From Onchocerca volvulus (taxonomy: Eukaryota > Nematoda > Chromadorea > Rhabditida > Onchocercidae): a stretch of DNA of 64,000 bases. Below the pieces are notes generated by a model. The model saw only the letters and a program-made list of their open reading frames with translations, did not search any database and was not told the DNA's origin. A program made the position numbers and the translations under genes. The stretch spans positions 10,766,621 through 10,830,620 of the forward strand of contig HG738137.1 of the NCBI GenBank assembly GCA_000499405.2, given 5' to 3'. Shown here piece after piece: positions 1 through 13,900 of this stretch (positions are counted from its first letter, which is position 1; the number at the start of each line of letters is the position of its first letter).

Positions 1-3000
1 GGCAGTGCATTGCTTCGTTCATCTGCTTGTAATAAGGATCTTAATGCTCAAGAATTGTGGGAAAAGTGTGTTTTTCTGAAGATTTCATAAGAGATGGTTC
101 AAGTAAGATCATTTGATTAGTTGTTTTTCGTTAGATAGCTTATTCTACTGATACCTTAACAGCGTGTCAATCCAAATGGATTTGCAGAGTATTGTGGCCT
201 ATCTGTCAAGCTCATCCTCATCATCGACCACCTCAAGTAATTGATTGCGACATATCCGCTGTGCGTATATCATCTTCATTCGAGAAACTTCGCGAACTTT
301 GCTCTATAGGTACTTATTATTTTATCTTATAGGTATGGATTAAAGCATTGTTAGAAATCGAGTTTAAAGATGTTTAAAGAGTTTCCAATGATATGAACAC
401 TGTAGTAGAATTATGCAAAAAAAAAAGAAACTATATTTAGCTTTTGAGTAATCGCTCCTATAGAATAAAAAAAAAAAAAAAAAAAAAAGAGGATTGGAAA
501 ACCAGGTAAACATTCTTTTTCCTTTATATATTTTCAGACTCAAAGGAACGTTTCGTTGAAAGAGAAAAGGAGTGGTACACATTGGTTGATGACACAGGCT
601 GGTGTACTTTAGTATTTCGATGTCTTCAACTGTCGAATAAAGTTATTCACAGACTTATAGATAATCAACGATCCGTTATTGTGACAGGTTGGTCTCTTCA
701 ATCTTAACAGTTTTCTCATTATTGTTAGCAATTATTCAATCATTTGAATCCATTCTACAGAAAATATTGATGAATAGAAAAAAGTGCAAGATTTTTATAA
801 ATGAGTCCATATACGTAGTTGTATTAATTCATTTAACTAAATTTCAGTTGATAATTATTTTTTAAAAAATTTTTTTTGAAATATATTTGAAACAAATATG
901 CACACTTCATAATACAGAAATAGACCACTTCCAGACCAAGATGGATTCAATGCATCGGCAGTAGTGGCATCATTAGTTCAGGTGTGTACAGATCGTTTCT
1001 ATAGAACGATAACTGGTTTTAGCGCGCTCATAGAAAAAGAATGGATCGCACTTGGACATCCTTTCGGGCTGAACATGTTTGGCTGCGCTCTCCTAGCCAA
1101 TATTCCGGTTTGAATCTTTCTTTGCAGATCCTTTACTGTTCATATATTTTTCAGTGCACTATATTACTCTTTTTCAGTGTTTATGGTATTTTCAAGTTTG
1201 CACACATTATAGAAATAATTCTCATTAAATTGCATAAAATATTTCATAACTGTGGCAATATATTATAGAATTCGAGACCGCAAGCTTGTACAGCAACTTT
1301 TCTCTTATTTCTGGACTGCGTGGCACAACTTATACGCCTTCATCCACTCTCGTTTGAATACTCGCATTATTTATTGATCGCACTTTGGGATCTATCCTTA
1401 ACTGGTCTTGCATCGTAAGTTTTTTCCCGTCGCTATTTCCTCTGCTTATGTAGTATCAGTCGGCAAGTAAATTAGAATGATCTAGTTGTTGCAATTTGCA
1501 GTTGTTAAAAAATGTTTGATAGTAACAGCATATGGATGTACATAAATTATATAAATGATACAAATATGATATCTACCTATCGATCGGTTTCTTGAATATG
1601 AACTGATACTGATATTGTACATTTGGAATTCTGTTCACTTCTTGAGAATGATGCCATGGTGTTCCGACATTATGCTTAACTTTAATATGGTCAGTTATCA
1701 TGTTTAAGTTTATTTTTGAATAATTATTTGTTGTTTAACGCTTTTCTTTTTATATTTTATAGCGGTTTGACATGCAATTCAGTGAATGATAGATTAACGC
1801 TATGCAAAACAGCTCCAACTTTTCCCCTTTCACAGTATTATACATCGAAATACTGCCTAATGTTCACCAATGTTCTTTACTCGGCGAATCTTTTGCTTGG
1901 TTTTGGTACGTTCCTTTTCGAGAAATTGATATAGCCGTTCGATATACGTATTTACCATCTTTAAATGGTTTTATTGAACACATTGAAAAGTACGTTATTA
2001 TTTATCTTCATTTCATTTTATTTATCCTTATTGGTTCATTGTGAAAAGGGTGTCAAATTGCAGAGTCAACTCCAACTAGTGTGATACGACCTTCTTCTTC
2101 TCCCATTGATGTGCTCTTTTGGGATGAATGCTATCTTCGATGGGTGCGACCAGCAAGTATCGCTGTAATTTTCTGATTATTTAACGTTTTATTTACTTAT
2201 TTATTTTTTGCTTAAAAAAAGAATATCTGCCAACAAAGTTCTTCACTGAAACTATTTCGGACTCCGTAGTGGAGAAGAGGGATAATAAATTTCGAATTAG
2301 GGATATTACTCACTCAGAAAAGTGCTTAATCAATTATGTCTTTGTCATCCACTCTTTAGAATGGGATGTATCTATTTTTTAAATCATTTCTCTATTTCAG
2401 GATGGTGGTATTCTCGCTAAAGATTTAGCGCTTAGTTCGATACTCTCATCAGCGGCATCCGTGGCTTATCCAGAATGTAATTCAGTTGTATGGCGGCAAC
2501 GTCTCCATCCTGCACTCGACACATCAACAGTATGTTATATTATTATCGCTAACATACAGCAATTTATTTAATAATTAAATTTCATATATTGCAGTCTTAT
2601 TAAGGATATCGTCATTTCCATTTTTGAAAAGAACTTTATGATATATTTTCCACCTCTGAAGATTCCGCTGTTTTCATTCTTGTATCCCGCTTTATGTAAA
2701 TTTGATTTGAATCTTACATAAAATTTTCTATTCTTGAATTCATTTTAGCACTATTTTGCTATTTCAAATAGTGCATGATAATTCAGTTTAATAATCCAAA
2801 CATTCATCTTTCAGATCAGTTCTTCTTTTCCCTATTCAGACGCTTTACCGAAAAATACTCTTGCTTCAAATGAAGTGAGTATTGTATCCGATACTGCATC
2901 TGCAAAATCATTACGTCTACAGTTAGAAAGAACCAGTATTAGCCTCAGTCCAGGATCAAGAGTAAGTCTACATGGTTAAACGAATTGCTAAGTTAATAGT

Positions 3001-3504
3001 AAAGGATGAAGGGTTCTACAGATGAATTAAGAGTCCTTTTCTTGTTTCGGATTTTAAAATCCCTTCAACTTCTATATCAACTAGTAGTGCATAAAGATGC
3101 ATGCATATTAAACTTTTAATATTATGAATAACCGGTTCGTCGGATTGATGATATCCCCAAATATTTGATGCTCTATTCTTTTTAAATGCCAGAAAACCGA
3201 GACTTAAAGTTTAACAATGAAGAGTGGTGATATATTTTGGATGTGATACATATCGAAATATCGCATCTCTTTGACAGAAAAGACGAAAGAATTTTAAAGA
3301 TTGCTTTTTCTAGTTATAAGAATTTTTTTTTTCTCTGTGTTTATTTTGTTTTTTAATCAACTCAATTTTCAGAAGGCCGAAAAAGAAAGACGATTTTCAA
3401 CAGCTTCGCTAATGACACATGTGGACCGTTTAATGGAACTGAGTATGCCGCGCTCTTCGTCACCTCGTCCTCGACGTCATTCTCCACCAGGAACTCTTGT
3501 GTGA
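1..3504 (+). CDS. Myotubularin-related pseudophosphatase (MTMR10/12 type), 3' part
   Basis: Partial gene running off the left edge. Ten exons join in one frame: 1-67, 163-309, 538-687, 935-1107, 1269-1414, 1763-1905, 2064-2164, 2401-2529, 2815-2961 and 3373-3504, giving 444 codons and a stop. Recognisable myotubularin pieces, in order, are GSALLRSS, FEKLRELC, YRTITGFSALIEKEW, GHPF, FLLFLDCVAQL, FEYSHYLLIALWD and CYLRWVRP. This order and wording match human MTMR10/MTMR12. Where active myotubularins carry the Cys-x5-Arg phosphatase loop, this protein reads VTDQDGFNAS followed by AVVASLVQ, so the catalytic Cys and Arg are both absent. The family's inactive members act as adaptors for active 3-phosphoinositide phosphatases on endosomal membranes; that role is inferred here. 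The tail after about codon 350 is Ser-rich and ends in Arg/Pro/Ser-rich sequence. The N-terminal PH-GRAM region lies outside the window. MTMR11 is an alternative class. Confidence 0.85.
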
Positions 3505-5274
3505 CGCACATACCTATTTTTTCATATTTTTATTGCTACATATCGGATGAAATCAAATGTGTAGGATTTTTGCTTCCTTTTTGGAATAGTGAGAGAGACT
3601 TAAAACATTATTTTCTTACACTAATGGTATTCATCATGGTACTTACTGCAGGGCATGGAAATGAAAAAACAGTATATTGTTTGTTTCGTAATTTTGATGT
3701 TTGCTTTTTGAATTATGATTAAAAATTTGTATTTCACAGCTCAGTATTTTGAATGTATTATGCAACAGATTAAAGTTGTATGTTGCGATGCTGCATTGAG
3801 TTACAGCAAAAATTTGGAAGGATTAAGAATTTTATAAAACTTTTAAACCGCTTGTCTAAAAATCGAATGATATGTAGATATCCCAACATAGCAGAAAACA
3901 GAACAAACCGATATCCAATTAATGTATAACTTAAAAACCAATGAAAAATGTGCCAAATTATAGCTAAACATTTGACTCTGGAGTTTAAACCGCTGTGTAT
4001 AAAACTTTAAACCCATATAGGGAAAGAAAGAACGAGAAAATACAAATTGTTGGAGAACTGTACAGTAATCATCAATAGAAACAAAAAGTGCGGATGTGAA
4101 TTGAAAGTAATGCGAGAAAGACTATGAAAATGGAAAAGAGTATTAGATTCGTTTTTTGGATGGATTGGTAAGTCAGTATAATAAAAGTAAAACCGCATAA
4201 TGGCACCAAACAAAATGAACAGTTTTGTGAGGAGATGCAATGAGAATTTTTGCTAATTAAAGGTTGTTAAAGTGTAAATATCAATGGTTTTTAAAAATAT
4301 TGTGGATGAAATGGAAAATGAAGGGATTCGTTATCGATAAGATGGAAAATAGGATAAGATTTGTTATGGATGAGATGAGGAACAGAGATTTATCGTAGAT
4401 AAGATGGAATGGAAGACGGAGAGATTCGTTAGGAGTGCGATGAAAAACGAAGAGAGATACATCGTAGATGAGACGGAAAACAAAGAGATTCATCAGTAGA
4501 TGAGATGAAAAATGGGGGGATTCATCGTGGATGGGATGAAAGATTTGGAAATTTGTTGTGCATCGAATCGTAACATTTATAGATTCGAAGAAGGATGTGC
4601 TGGTTGATGAAATGTGTTCACGGAGGAACGTATCATTATATTAAAGGTACAGACAGATGTTGTCTTCTCCTTACATCTAATAGGTACAAATATATCCGTG
4701 GTACCTTCATAGCTGAATTCCAGTTGTCATCACATTTGCTAGAAAGAACGCTACCTTCCGGAAAATCTAAAGATTGAGAGAAAATAACCGGTTGTAGTTT
4801 TCCGGTTTCATCGAGGTACACTATGCAAAATTAAGTACTTTGCGGTTGACCGTCTTTCCAAACTTTTACGTAATTAACATTTACGTTTGGAAATTATGCG
4901 GGGAATTGACGTACTTAAGTATTTGAAGTACCTGCTTTTGTTGAGCATCAATTCTACTTTAATGATTTTATCTTTCTTGCAGGACGTTGACATTTCACCT
5001 ATTTCTGTTGCTGACAGTTTTGCATATTTAACTGCAAATAGCTTGTTATAGAGTAGCTGTATTATCCAGGTAGTATCATTTTATTGACAATTGATACTGA
5101 TAACTTATTTGTTAATTCATTTTTAATGCAACACAATCGATCGGACATTGATCTACATGTCATGATATCAGTTTGATATCTCACCGACAGATAATAATGA
5201 TAAAGAGAGTAGATTGCATGAATGCGAACTTCTTTAATTGTACGATATTCATTGCTAATTTCAGAAGTTGAGAG
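3505..5274. other. Intergenic region between the MTMR-like and HBS1 genes
   Basis: This is AT-rich sequence holding the 3' flank of the myotubularin-like gene and the 5' flank of the HBS1 gene. Apart from the degenerate minisatellite listed separately I see no gene. The short open frames here (60-77 codons) have biased composition and no matching splice context. Confidence 0.6.
4290..4565. repeat. Degenerate minisatellite, unit about 35-45 bp
   Basis: The phrase GATGAGATGGAAAA (variants GATAAGATGGAAAA, GATGAGACGGAAAA, GATGGGATGAAAGA) recurs about seven times. It is followed each time by AGAGATTCATCG-like sequence. Copies vary in length and have drifted, so this is an old tandem array rather than a fresh expansion. 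It lies in the intergenic space before the HBS1 gene. Confidence 0.7.
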
Positions 5275-8200
5275 ATGTCTCGACATCGCAATATCCGTAA
5301 TATGAACTATGATGATGGTTAGTATTGACGCTGTAATTTTTAGAAAATCAATACATTAATTTCGATTTCTAAATTAGACTATGTCTGAGGTATTCTCTAT
5401 TTCCCACAATATAAATTCTGTGAAATGATGCAAACTTCCCAATTATCAAAATAGAACTTCTGGCTTCTGACTTTTGAATGAATTATGCTCCATAAAATAT
5501 GATTCTTCACTAAATAGGTAATGAATAAGTAAAGATTTGTTGTTTTTTTTTCATGTTTAAGAACGTGATGATGAGGATGATGAAGAATTCCATCGATACA
5601 GCATCTCAACGGATGATGAAACAATGTCTCCCGGTGCAGGTATTTGTTTCTTACTATTTCATATTATTAACATAGCAATATATGTAGAACACTGTTATGC
5701 TTACCATATGTTGCTACTATTTGCCAAATGTCAGTTTTGTCGTTCTTTTTTAGCTTTATTTGTCTTTTATTGTTGGAATTACAAGGATTGATTTTCTTTA
5801 TAAAACTGATCTTCGTGAACTATTTTCTGGAGTAATAAGTTCAGTCTTATATCTCTCATTAATAACTCCTTATTTGTTATTTTATTTTTACTCGATGAAC
5901 TTCGCATTGGTTCATTATTGACAGTAGTGCGCAGATATATTCATTAGTACAATCTATTCTCATTCTGTAATAATTTTCAATGATTTATTGTACCGTAAAA
6001 CACAGCAATTGATTTTTTTATTTTGTATCTGTGCAGAGATCCAGCTTATTTATTATACCATCTGATGATTTCTTTTAAAGAAGAATATATATATAAACGA
6101 CCGAATACGAATTCTTTCAATAATAACAGAGCCGGTCTTTGCATCGCAGATTTCATCCCGGAAGAAGGCCTACCTGAATTAGTTAATGATGTTGTCGATG
6201 ATTCTGGAGATTTTTGTATCATAACGGATGTTCGAATACCTCAACGAGACGGTCAGTTTGAAATTGATTGCTTGCCATCCAGTTCAATTCTTTTCCTTTT
6301 TTATATTTTTCATAATAAAGAATTTCTTAATTTTTGATATTCTTCATGTCGAACATACTTGAAATTTAGGATTAGCAGAAAAAAATATGTCAAGAGATCA
6401 TCGATCAGTTAGAAGTAGGAATGAGGAGATTCCACTTTGGGAGCAGGTGATAAAGCGAAAAGCGGAGAAAGCCAGCATGGTAAGTAGCTTGATATTACCT
6501 GTTAATATTTACTTTTTTTTGAAGTATTTACCATGATCAATTTCCTAAGGAAAACAAATGTGGAATACTGAGTACCTTTATTTTTATGGGCAGTCATTTA
6601 TTAAGAAACTTCTGTTAGTAATTCCCAATAGCTAATAGTGTATGATGAGTTGTTAACCCATCAGTATTACTGATTCATGTAACTAATAAATTGTATTGTA
6701 ACAGAATAACAATAGTGAATACTCACTAGAAGTATCGCAAATGGAGAATTTGCAAGTGTCAGAAGACATGGAAAGGAATATGGGTGAAAAAAAATCTGTG
6801 AATCAATCGCTAAAAACGAGTGGTGGCAATAGGAGACTAGCTGCTCTTGATATTGCACGAAATGCTATTGTACAGCCGCCTAAGTCAATTTATCTTACAG
6901 TTTAAATCTGTTGTTTTATATATATATATATGTATACTTTAACAACATTTTTATAAGAGCTATTTCAAAAAAAAAAAAAAAAGAAATACGAGTTCTTGAG
7001 CAATCCATGATCATTATAATAAAGGATATTTCAGATCGAAACCCTTTCAAGAAACCAAACCAGTGGTTAATGTAGTCATTGTTGGCCATGTAGATGCTGG
7101 TAAAAGTACACTGATGGGACATCTTTTATATCAAGTATATTTTTAAGCTTTATTAAAATATATAGAAAATTAAGTTGAAGTATCCAGAAGGTTGTGTACA
7201 TATTACTATACAGTTACATTCTTTGTAGCATACCAATGGGCTGAATAAAGGATATTCTTACCAGTTGAAAAAATAAGAGCTATTAGTTAATTAATCAAAT
7301 CCAAAATTACTGATTATGAACTTCATAATCGGTATTTTGAGAAAAAAAATAATGTGAGTATATTCCAGTGAATTGGTTTGCCATTATTTATTCATAAGAA
7401 ATGGCTGAACTTTAAAAGTTCATTGGTAGCTTAAACTTCTTGTTTCATATGTTATTGCACTTTGTTGTTGTCATGTATGACATAATGTTATAGCTGGGTG
7501 GTGTCGATGAGCGAACTATGCACAAATATAAGCAAGAATCAGCTAAAACAGGCAAAGCATCCTTTGCATATGCTTGGGTTCTTGACGATACACAGGTATA
7601 CTCTCCATTTCAGTGTTTTTTTATTAGTAATAAGTGACAACCTTTCTATTATGAATATGAATTTGGTATTTCCATATATAATTTCATCCAATAAATAGAT
7701 CTACTTTAGGAAGAGAGACAACGAGGTGTTACAATGGATATTGCACGGACAACTTTCGAAACTGAGCATCGAAAAATCTTCGTTCTGGATGCACCAGGTC
7801 ACAAGGATTTCATTCCCAACATGATAACAGGTATTCATTTTGTGGTCATTTTATAGCATTTTATAGCTTTTTCCTCTTTCTTTTCCGAATTTTTTTTTAA
7901 GCCTATTACAAACTAAAATATTCTAAATACTATACAGAAGATGGTACTCTGCTTAGTATGAGGTTAATTCCTTCCCACTTCAGGTTAGATATGAAGTTTA
8001 AATTTTAAGTGGATCATAGGATTGTTGAGTTATATTTTATGTGCTTTAGGTGCCGCTGAAGCAGATGCTGGTATATTAGTTATTAATGCAACTCGAGGAG
8101 AATTCGAAACTGGATTCGATCAGGGAGGCCAGACGAGGGAACATGCCATTTTACTCAGATCACTGGGTTGGTTTTTGCTTGCTTTAGGTTAACCTACATA

Positions 8201-10157
8201 GAGGCTATCCTTTAAAGAGAAACAACATATGAAGATCTTCATACCTGCCTTATAATTTCAAATTTTTTAAATATTTGCTCATCTGATGCTGCAAGAGAGG
8301 CAATATTCATTTTTTTTTTATAGGAGTAGGCGAACTATTAGTTGCCATAAATAAGATGGATACGGTCAATTGGTCTCAGAAACGATACGATGAACTTTGT
8401 GCCACTCTGAAGGTTTTTCTCGGGAAACAGGCTGGCTATTCAACAGTTAAATTTGTTCCGTTATCTGGACTGGATGGAATTAATTTGACAAAGGTTCCGT
8501 CTGATAGTCACTCTTTATGCATTTGGTACCGAGGACCAACATTGCTACAACTACTGGGTAAGTATTTGCTATTAGATGTTAGCAAATAATATATAATACA
8601 AATAATATTTCTTTAAAATCCAAGGTATTATCAATATCTATATAAAAAAAAAGTAACAGTGTATTTTAGAAGATAGTCATCAACACTGTAATAAAATAGA
8701 TGAACATAAAATGGATTAATCATATTATTTGTATTATTTTTTTTAGATGAACTGCAAGTCCCAATACGGTCCCAGGATCGCCCTTTTCGAGCTATTATCA
8801 ATGATATATACAAAGCCTCTACGTCAACGCTTTCACTAAGTATCAAAATTGAAGCTGGTTTCATAGACAATGGTGAGAAAGTGTATATAATGCCGAATGC
8901 AGACCCTGTAATTGTTAAAGGTACGTCATCATCCATTTTCTTCTTGCGCTTATTATTGACAAATACTGAAGAAAGTATCACATATTTGCACCTCTAATTT
9001 CACTAGTTTTAAGTTTAAGTCTTTGAAAAAAATGATGCGGAATAACGAATTTTCTGTGATTCACATTATGAAGTCTGTTTGTAGAGATAGTTGTGGAAGC
9101 CAATTCGAGGAAAGGCATTGCTTTTGCTGGTGACCAGGCTACAATAACTCTAACACCTGTCGCAAACATTGAACTCGATTCTGTGATTATTGGAAATGTC
9201 CTTTGTCGCGGGGGACAGGTTATATTCTTGTTTAATGCATTGTTCGTTCACTCTTTATTTCTTTTAATGTATTAGCCAGATTAGAAAATTCTAGAAAAGA
9301 ACAGTTTTTCATTTTTATCAAACTTGTTTATTAAGAAATTGTTATTATTAATTTGGCTGCTAGGGTCCTGAATAAACAAATGCAATTTCTGTAATCAGAG
9401 CTTTGTTGAATAGCATAAATTAAAATTTATTCATAGTAGATGGATCGTAATTTCTTTCTTTAAGATCCTTTAAATCTTACCATATGTATAACATATGAAG
9501 TGCTTTCATTTTATATTTCACTGAGAGTGTATTGTAGGAATGTCTTATCCCTGGAAAGAAATATTTGGTGCGTATTGTTATTTTCGACATTGTCATTCCG
9601 ATCATAAAAGGCACTAAAGCTGAACTTTTCGCACACTCGCTGTGTGAACCTTGTACTATCACAGCGCTGAAAGCGGAACTGAATAAATCTACGGGTGAAG
9701 TGATAAGACAAAAACCTAGGTTATTTTATTTAACTGCTTTCTTTTATTCTATGATTCATAGTACTTTTCTTTTTTGAGATGAAACAACTTCTTTGGCATT
9801 TCATTATTTATGAGTATCATCTTATCTACTTTCTTCAAGATTTTAACTTCATGGTATGTCGCAAAAAAATTGAAAAAATGGAAGAAAAAAAATAATATTG
9901 AATGGTCTTATATTAGGCTGAAATCTTATTATGTGAAAATATAAAAGCTAACATATTATAATTGCTGGACCGAATCGATTTTAACAATTGCATATTTTAG
10001 AGCATTAACAAAAAATATGAGTGGAACGATCGAAATTCGAACAGAGCGAGTTGTGAGTTTAGAACGGTATTCGGAATGCAAAGCACTTGGTCGAGTAACA
10101 TTTCGCTACGCGGGACAGACTATTGCAGCAGGCATCATTGAGGAGAGATTGGATTGA
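5275..10157 (+). CDS. HBS1: HBS1-like ribosome-rescue GTPase
   Basis: A complete gene of 645 residues. The exons are 5275-5317, 5562-5639, 6045-6251, 6370-6479, 6705-6883, 7035-7134, 7494-7595, 7710-7830, 8050-8166, 8324-8557, 8747-8920, 9085-9218, 9538-9719 and 10001-10157; the codon phase agrees at every junction. The protein starts [15 protein letters not shown], matching the conserved HBS1 N-terminus, followed by an acidic stretch. The GTPase signatures are all intact: GHVDAGKST (G1), RGVTMD (G2 region), DAPGHKD (G3), NKMD (G4) and SGL (G5). EF-Tu-like domains II and III follow, with ELNKSTGEV and the final [12 protein letters not shown] typical of HBS1 and eRF3. HBS1 works with Pelota/Dom34 in the cytosol to release stalled ribosomes (no-go and non-stop decay). 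HBS1 rather than eRF3 is favoured by the N-terminus and by [20 protein letters not shown]. The length is close to the human protein (684). Confidence 0.93.
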
Positions 10158-10941
10158 ATTGAATAATATCTAGTCCTTTTTTTGTATTTTATCCATGTAA
10201 AAATATGCCGTTAACTACTTTCAAATATTCAATTTCATATCGCTAGTCTTCAAAGCGATAGGTTAATCTTTCTTATGCTTTCAATTGTGCTCAAGTTTCC
10301 ATCCTAAGTTGCCCGGTTTTTTTTTTTCATTTTTTCTTTTATATTCATTTGTGCTGCTCAGTAGCAACAGCCAATATCACTTTTATTAATTATAGCTCAT
10401 TTATATGAATAAAATTCGAAATCAACAAATTCAGGAGTAATATACAATGTTTCATCGAATCACAAAGTTTGTTCTTCTCAGTAGAATCAGATTTCCATGT
10501 TACTAAGATATCAAAAACATATCAGATATCGGGTTTTTTTCAAGCCTCTATTTTACCCAACTCGAGTCATTCACAGATTATGAGAAGAAAAAAAGAAAAT
10601 TAAGGACATCACTTAACATTATACAATCCAGAAAATAAAGTGAACATCTGAATATTCGTTTCGTTTCATCTATAAATATTTTCATATGTGCATTAAAAAG
10701 GTTATATATAATACAAAGTTGTTTTACAAGCAATTATTTTTAATATTCTATTTCACTTAAACGACCCTGATTTAACTCAGTAATAGTTTTAATGAACGAA
10801 TAAAACTGATCATCAAATTTCGAATCAGTATTTTCTTCAAGTTAATCTGTATGTAAAGACATTTTAAGTATAAAGAGTTGATTGTATGCATAATCTGTTT
10901 GAAATTGGAATGTTTGAACTTATCCTCTCCATTTGAAGTTT
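10158..10941. other. Convergent 3' intergenic region
   Basis: This is AT-rich sequence between the stop codons of the HBS1 gene (+) and the PTR gene (-), so it must hold both 3' untranslated regions and polyadenylation sites. AATAAA-like strings occur (for example near 10408 and 10635), but I cannot say which are used. I see no gene. Confidence 0.6.
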
Positions 10942-13900
10942 CTAAGTTACGTTATTGAAATCAGGAATTGGTGGTCGATCCATTTTTAGATCTAACTGAT
11001 TTCTGTTATTCCCTTTTATTTTTGTTTTGGCAATTCCTTTTCTGATTTTCTTCAATCGCTTATTTATAACACGCTCATCTGGCTTAGTATAGATCTTATT
11101 TTCGAAAAATTGAGCTCCAGTCCAATGAATTATTGAAAGTATGGCTGGTAGAATCATGAGGCCATGTAAATTGCATAATATGACGCAAGTAGCCATTGTT
11201 TTTACAAAGATCTAAATTTAACGATTAATAGATGTTATCCTGTTATGAAGAATTATCCTAGAAGGTATGTTTTCATTAAGATTTAAATATTTTAAAATTC
11301 ATATAAAATATAGTAGTTGTTGACAGAGATACCTGTGACATATAGATTCCAGCGAACCATAAACTACATACACATAATATTGTGGATAATGCTGCTTGTA
11401 ATGCTGGAAATCCCACCGAGGTAAGACAATTGCCAAGTCTCATTTGAGGTGTCAATTCTTCACCTGAAAAAAAACAGCAGAAATATTTATGAAATTGAGC
11501 TTAGAAGATTTGCCATAATAAACTTTTTGGATTGTTTTTATTTTATTTTCATTTTTTTTCTTTAGAAAGTAAAAAAATACAAGCATTTCTTAGGATAAGA
11601 GAAAGCGAAATAAAAAAAAAAAAAAAATGGTATATATAAAAGAAAAGGTGTAACAGATTTATTGATAAATAATTCTTACTAGCTTTGCAGTAATGATAAG
11701 CGACATGTGCCGGAATATCAACGCTAAAACCAATTGATATTATCATGGCAGCCATTGAAATTGGATCCAATTGAACATTCAACCATGATAGTGTACCCAA
11801 GATACCTGAATAACAGTAAGGATGCAGTAGAATTATTTATAATTAATAATGCAATTTGAAATTGCAATATAGAATTTTTAGAGAAAAATCAATCGATCAC
11901 AACATCTTTTCTTTCAAATTACTTTACAAAATAGCAAAAGTACTGGAGTAAGGATATTTCATTCCTATTGCATATATTATAATCGAACATACATTAAATG
12001 TATTCATAATTCATTAGTACGATGTATCATCTCAATATAATAGCATGATAATTGTCGGTAAAGTCGGAATAATTAATATAAAACGAAATAATCAAGAAAA
12101 TTTGTATTGAAGAAATTTTTTTTTAAATTCTTCGGCAAATCAAACATTTTATCTATATATGAACATAAAAGCTTTTATCCCCCACATTCTGCGATTTACT
12201 ATTAGAGTTTATGGGCATTGTATGAAATATTGCGATATCAATTGATTGTCAAGAAAGCTACAAGAAGTGAGGCTTGTGAGAATTGTTGGTCTTATCGTTA
12301 ATTTTCGTAATCAATCTCATTTCAAACAAACAACACAAGCAATGATTTAGCAAAACAATACTGTTAGCATTTTTTACATCTACCATATATTGTACTGTTG
12401 TATATGTAGAAGTTCTTCAAATCATTAAAATGATTAAAGCTATTGATTCGTTCCATAACTACTTCCTTATCATTTTTATACTAAATCGTCATTAACCGTC
12501 AACTTGATAGTCTTTTCCTAATTTAAATTTAAATGTTAAACGTTAAAATGATCAGAAAAACTTCGGAAATATATTTGAATATGCTGGACTAAATTTCAAA
12601 TTTAATTTCATTCTACGAATTTGACATCCAAATATTGTGTATAGTATCGTATTACACCGAAGAAAATCTATTGCTGCTAGAAATAACAGAGTTACAAAAG
12701 CAAGTAGCAATTTTCAATCCAATTAAATCTACAATCCAAATTTAGAAAACGATCAGAATTTTTTTCCAATAATGGCCGACATTTACGACAATTCGATTTC
12801 GCAATGCTTCTGCGAAAAAAAAACATCGTCTAGGCCGATCATTTGACATTTGTTGATAAATTCAAATTTACCTACCAACAGCAATCGAAAGGACGGAAGC
12901 AGTTGCAATAATTACTGTAAATGTATTCCGAAGGAAGAGGAAGCATACCGCAGCCATACAAACCAATGTCCCCGCTACTGATTGCCATGTATCTGTTGCC
13001 ATATTATCGATAAGATCCAGAAAGATAGCATCTTCATGGAATACAGAAGCGTGAAATCTTTCGCTATAATAACGAAATCGAATTGGAAGAAGAGAGAAGG
13101 AGAAGAATTGAGATACTGTATTCTAAAGCTTATCATCGAAGAAAATGAACAAATTTGATAAGGCTATAGCAAGAATGGTCTCTTATTAGTTTTTCAGATA
13201 TCTTTCTTATTTTTACATTTATCATACGAATTCTTCAATTTTTTCAACTATAAAAGCTTACTATATATCCTTGTCAACGATTGCACGCCATTGTTTAAGT
13301 AATTTCGCTCGCGTCGTCCATTCCATCAATTTTTCATTATGATAAGCGGTGGTGAAGAAAAATCTTTTCAATCTTTCTTTCCTGAAAAGAATTTGTTGCC
13401 TTATTAAATAAGTAAATAATTCCACGAATATCTGAATTAATCTGTAACTGCATTTATTAAAATAGTGTAATCTTACTGTGTGACATTATCGTATCCCTGT
13501 AATGATTATTGCAAGAATAGTATCGAATTTGAAAAAAAAAAAAAAAAAAAAATCAATATTCTAATACGAACGTTCCATTGTTTTTATCGTTGGTAACATT
13601 TTCCAATTGGATGAAAACGGACCAAAAATCATACTCTGGCCATGTCAAAAAATTTGGTAGATTATCGGCATTGAATTTGAAATCATCCGGATTCGTAGTT
13701 ATAGTGCCTTTTATCAAAGAATCATAATCATAATCGTCATCTGCTGAAATGAACAATACTTGGAACTGGAATTGCATTTAAAATTTGCTAATCTTTCCCG
13801 TCAGTACTCCCAGAAAGCGGATTGATCATAGCAAAAAAAAAAAAAACAAAGCAAAATTAAACCTTGCAAATAATTCTGATATGCGACAAAATCGCGCATG

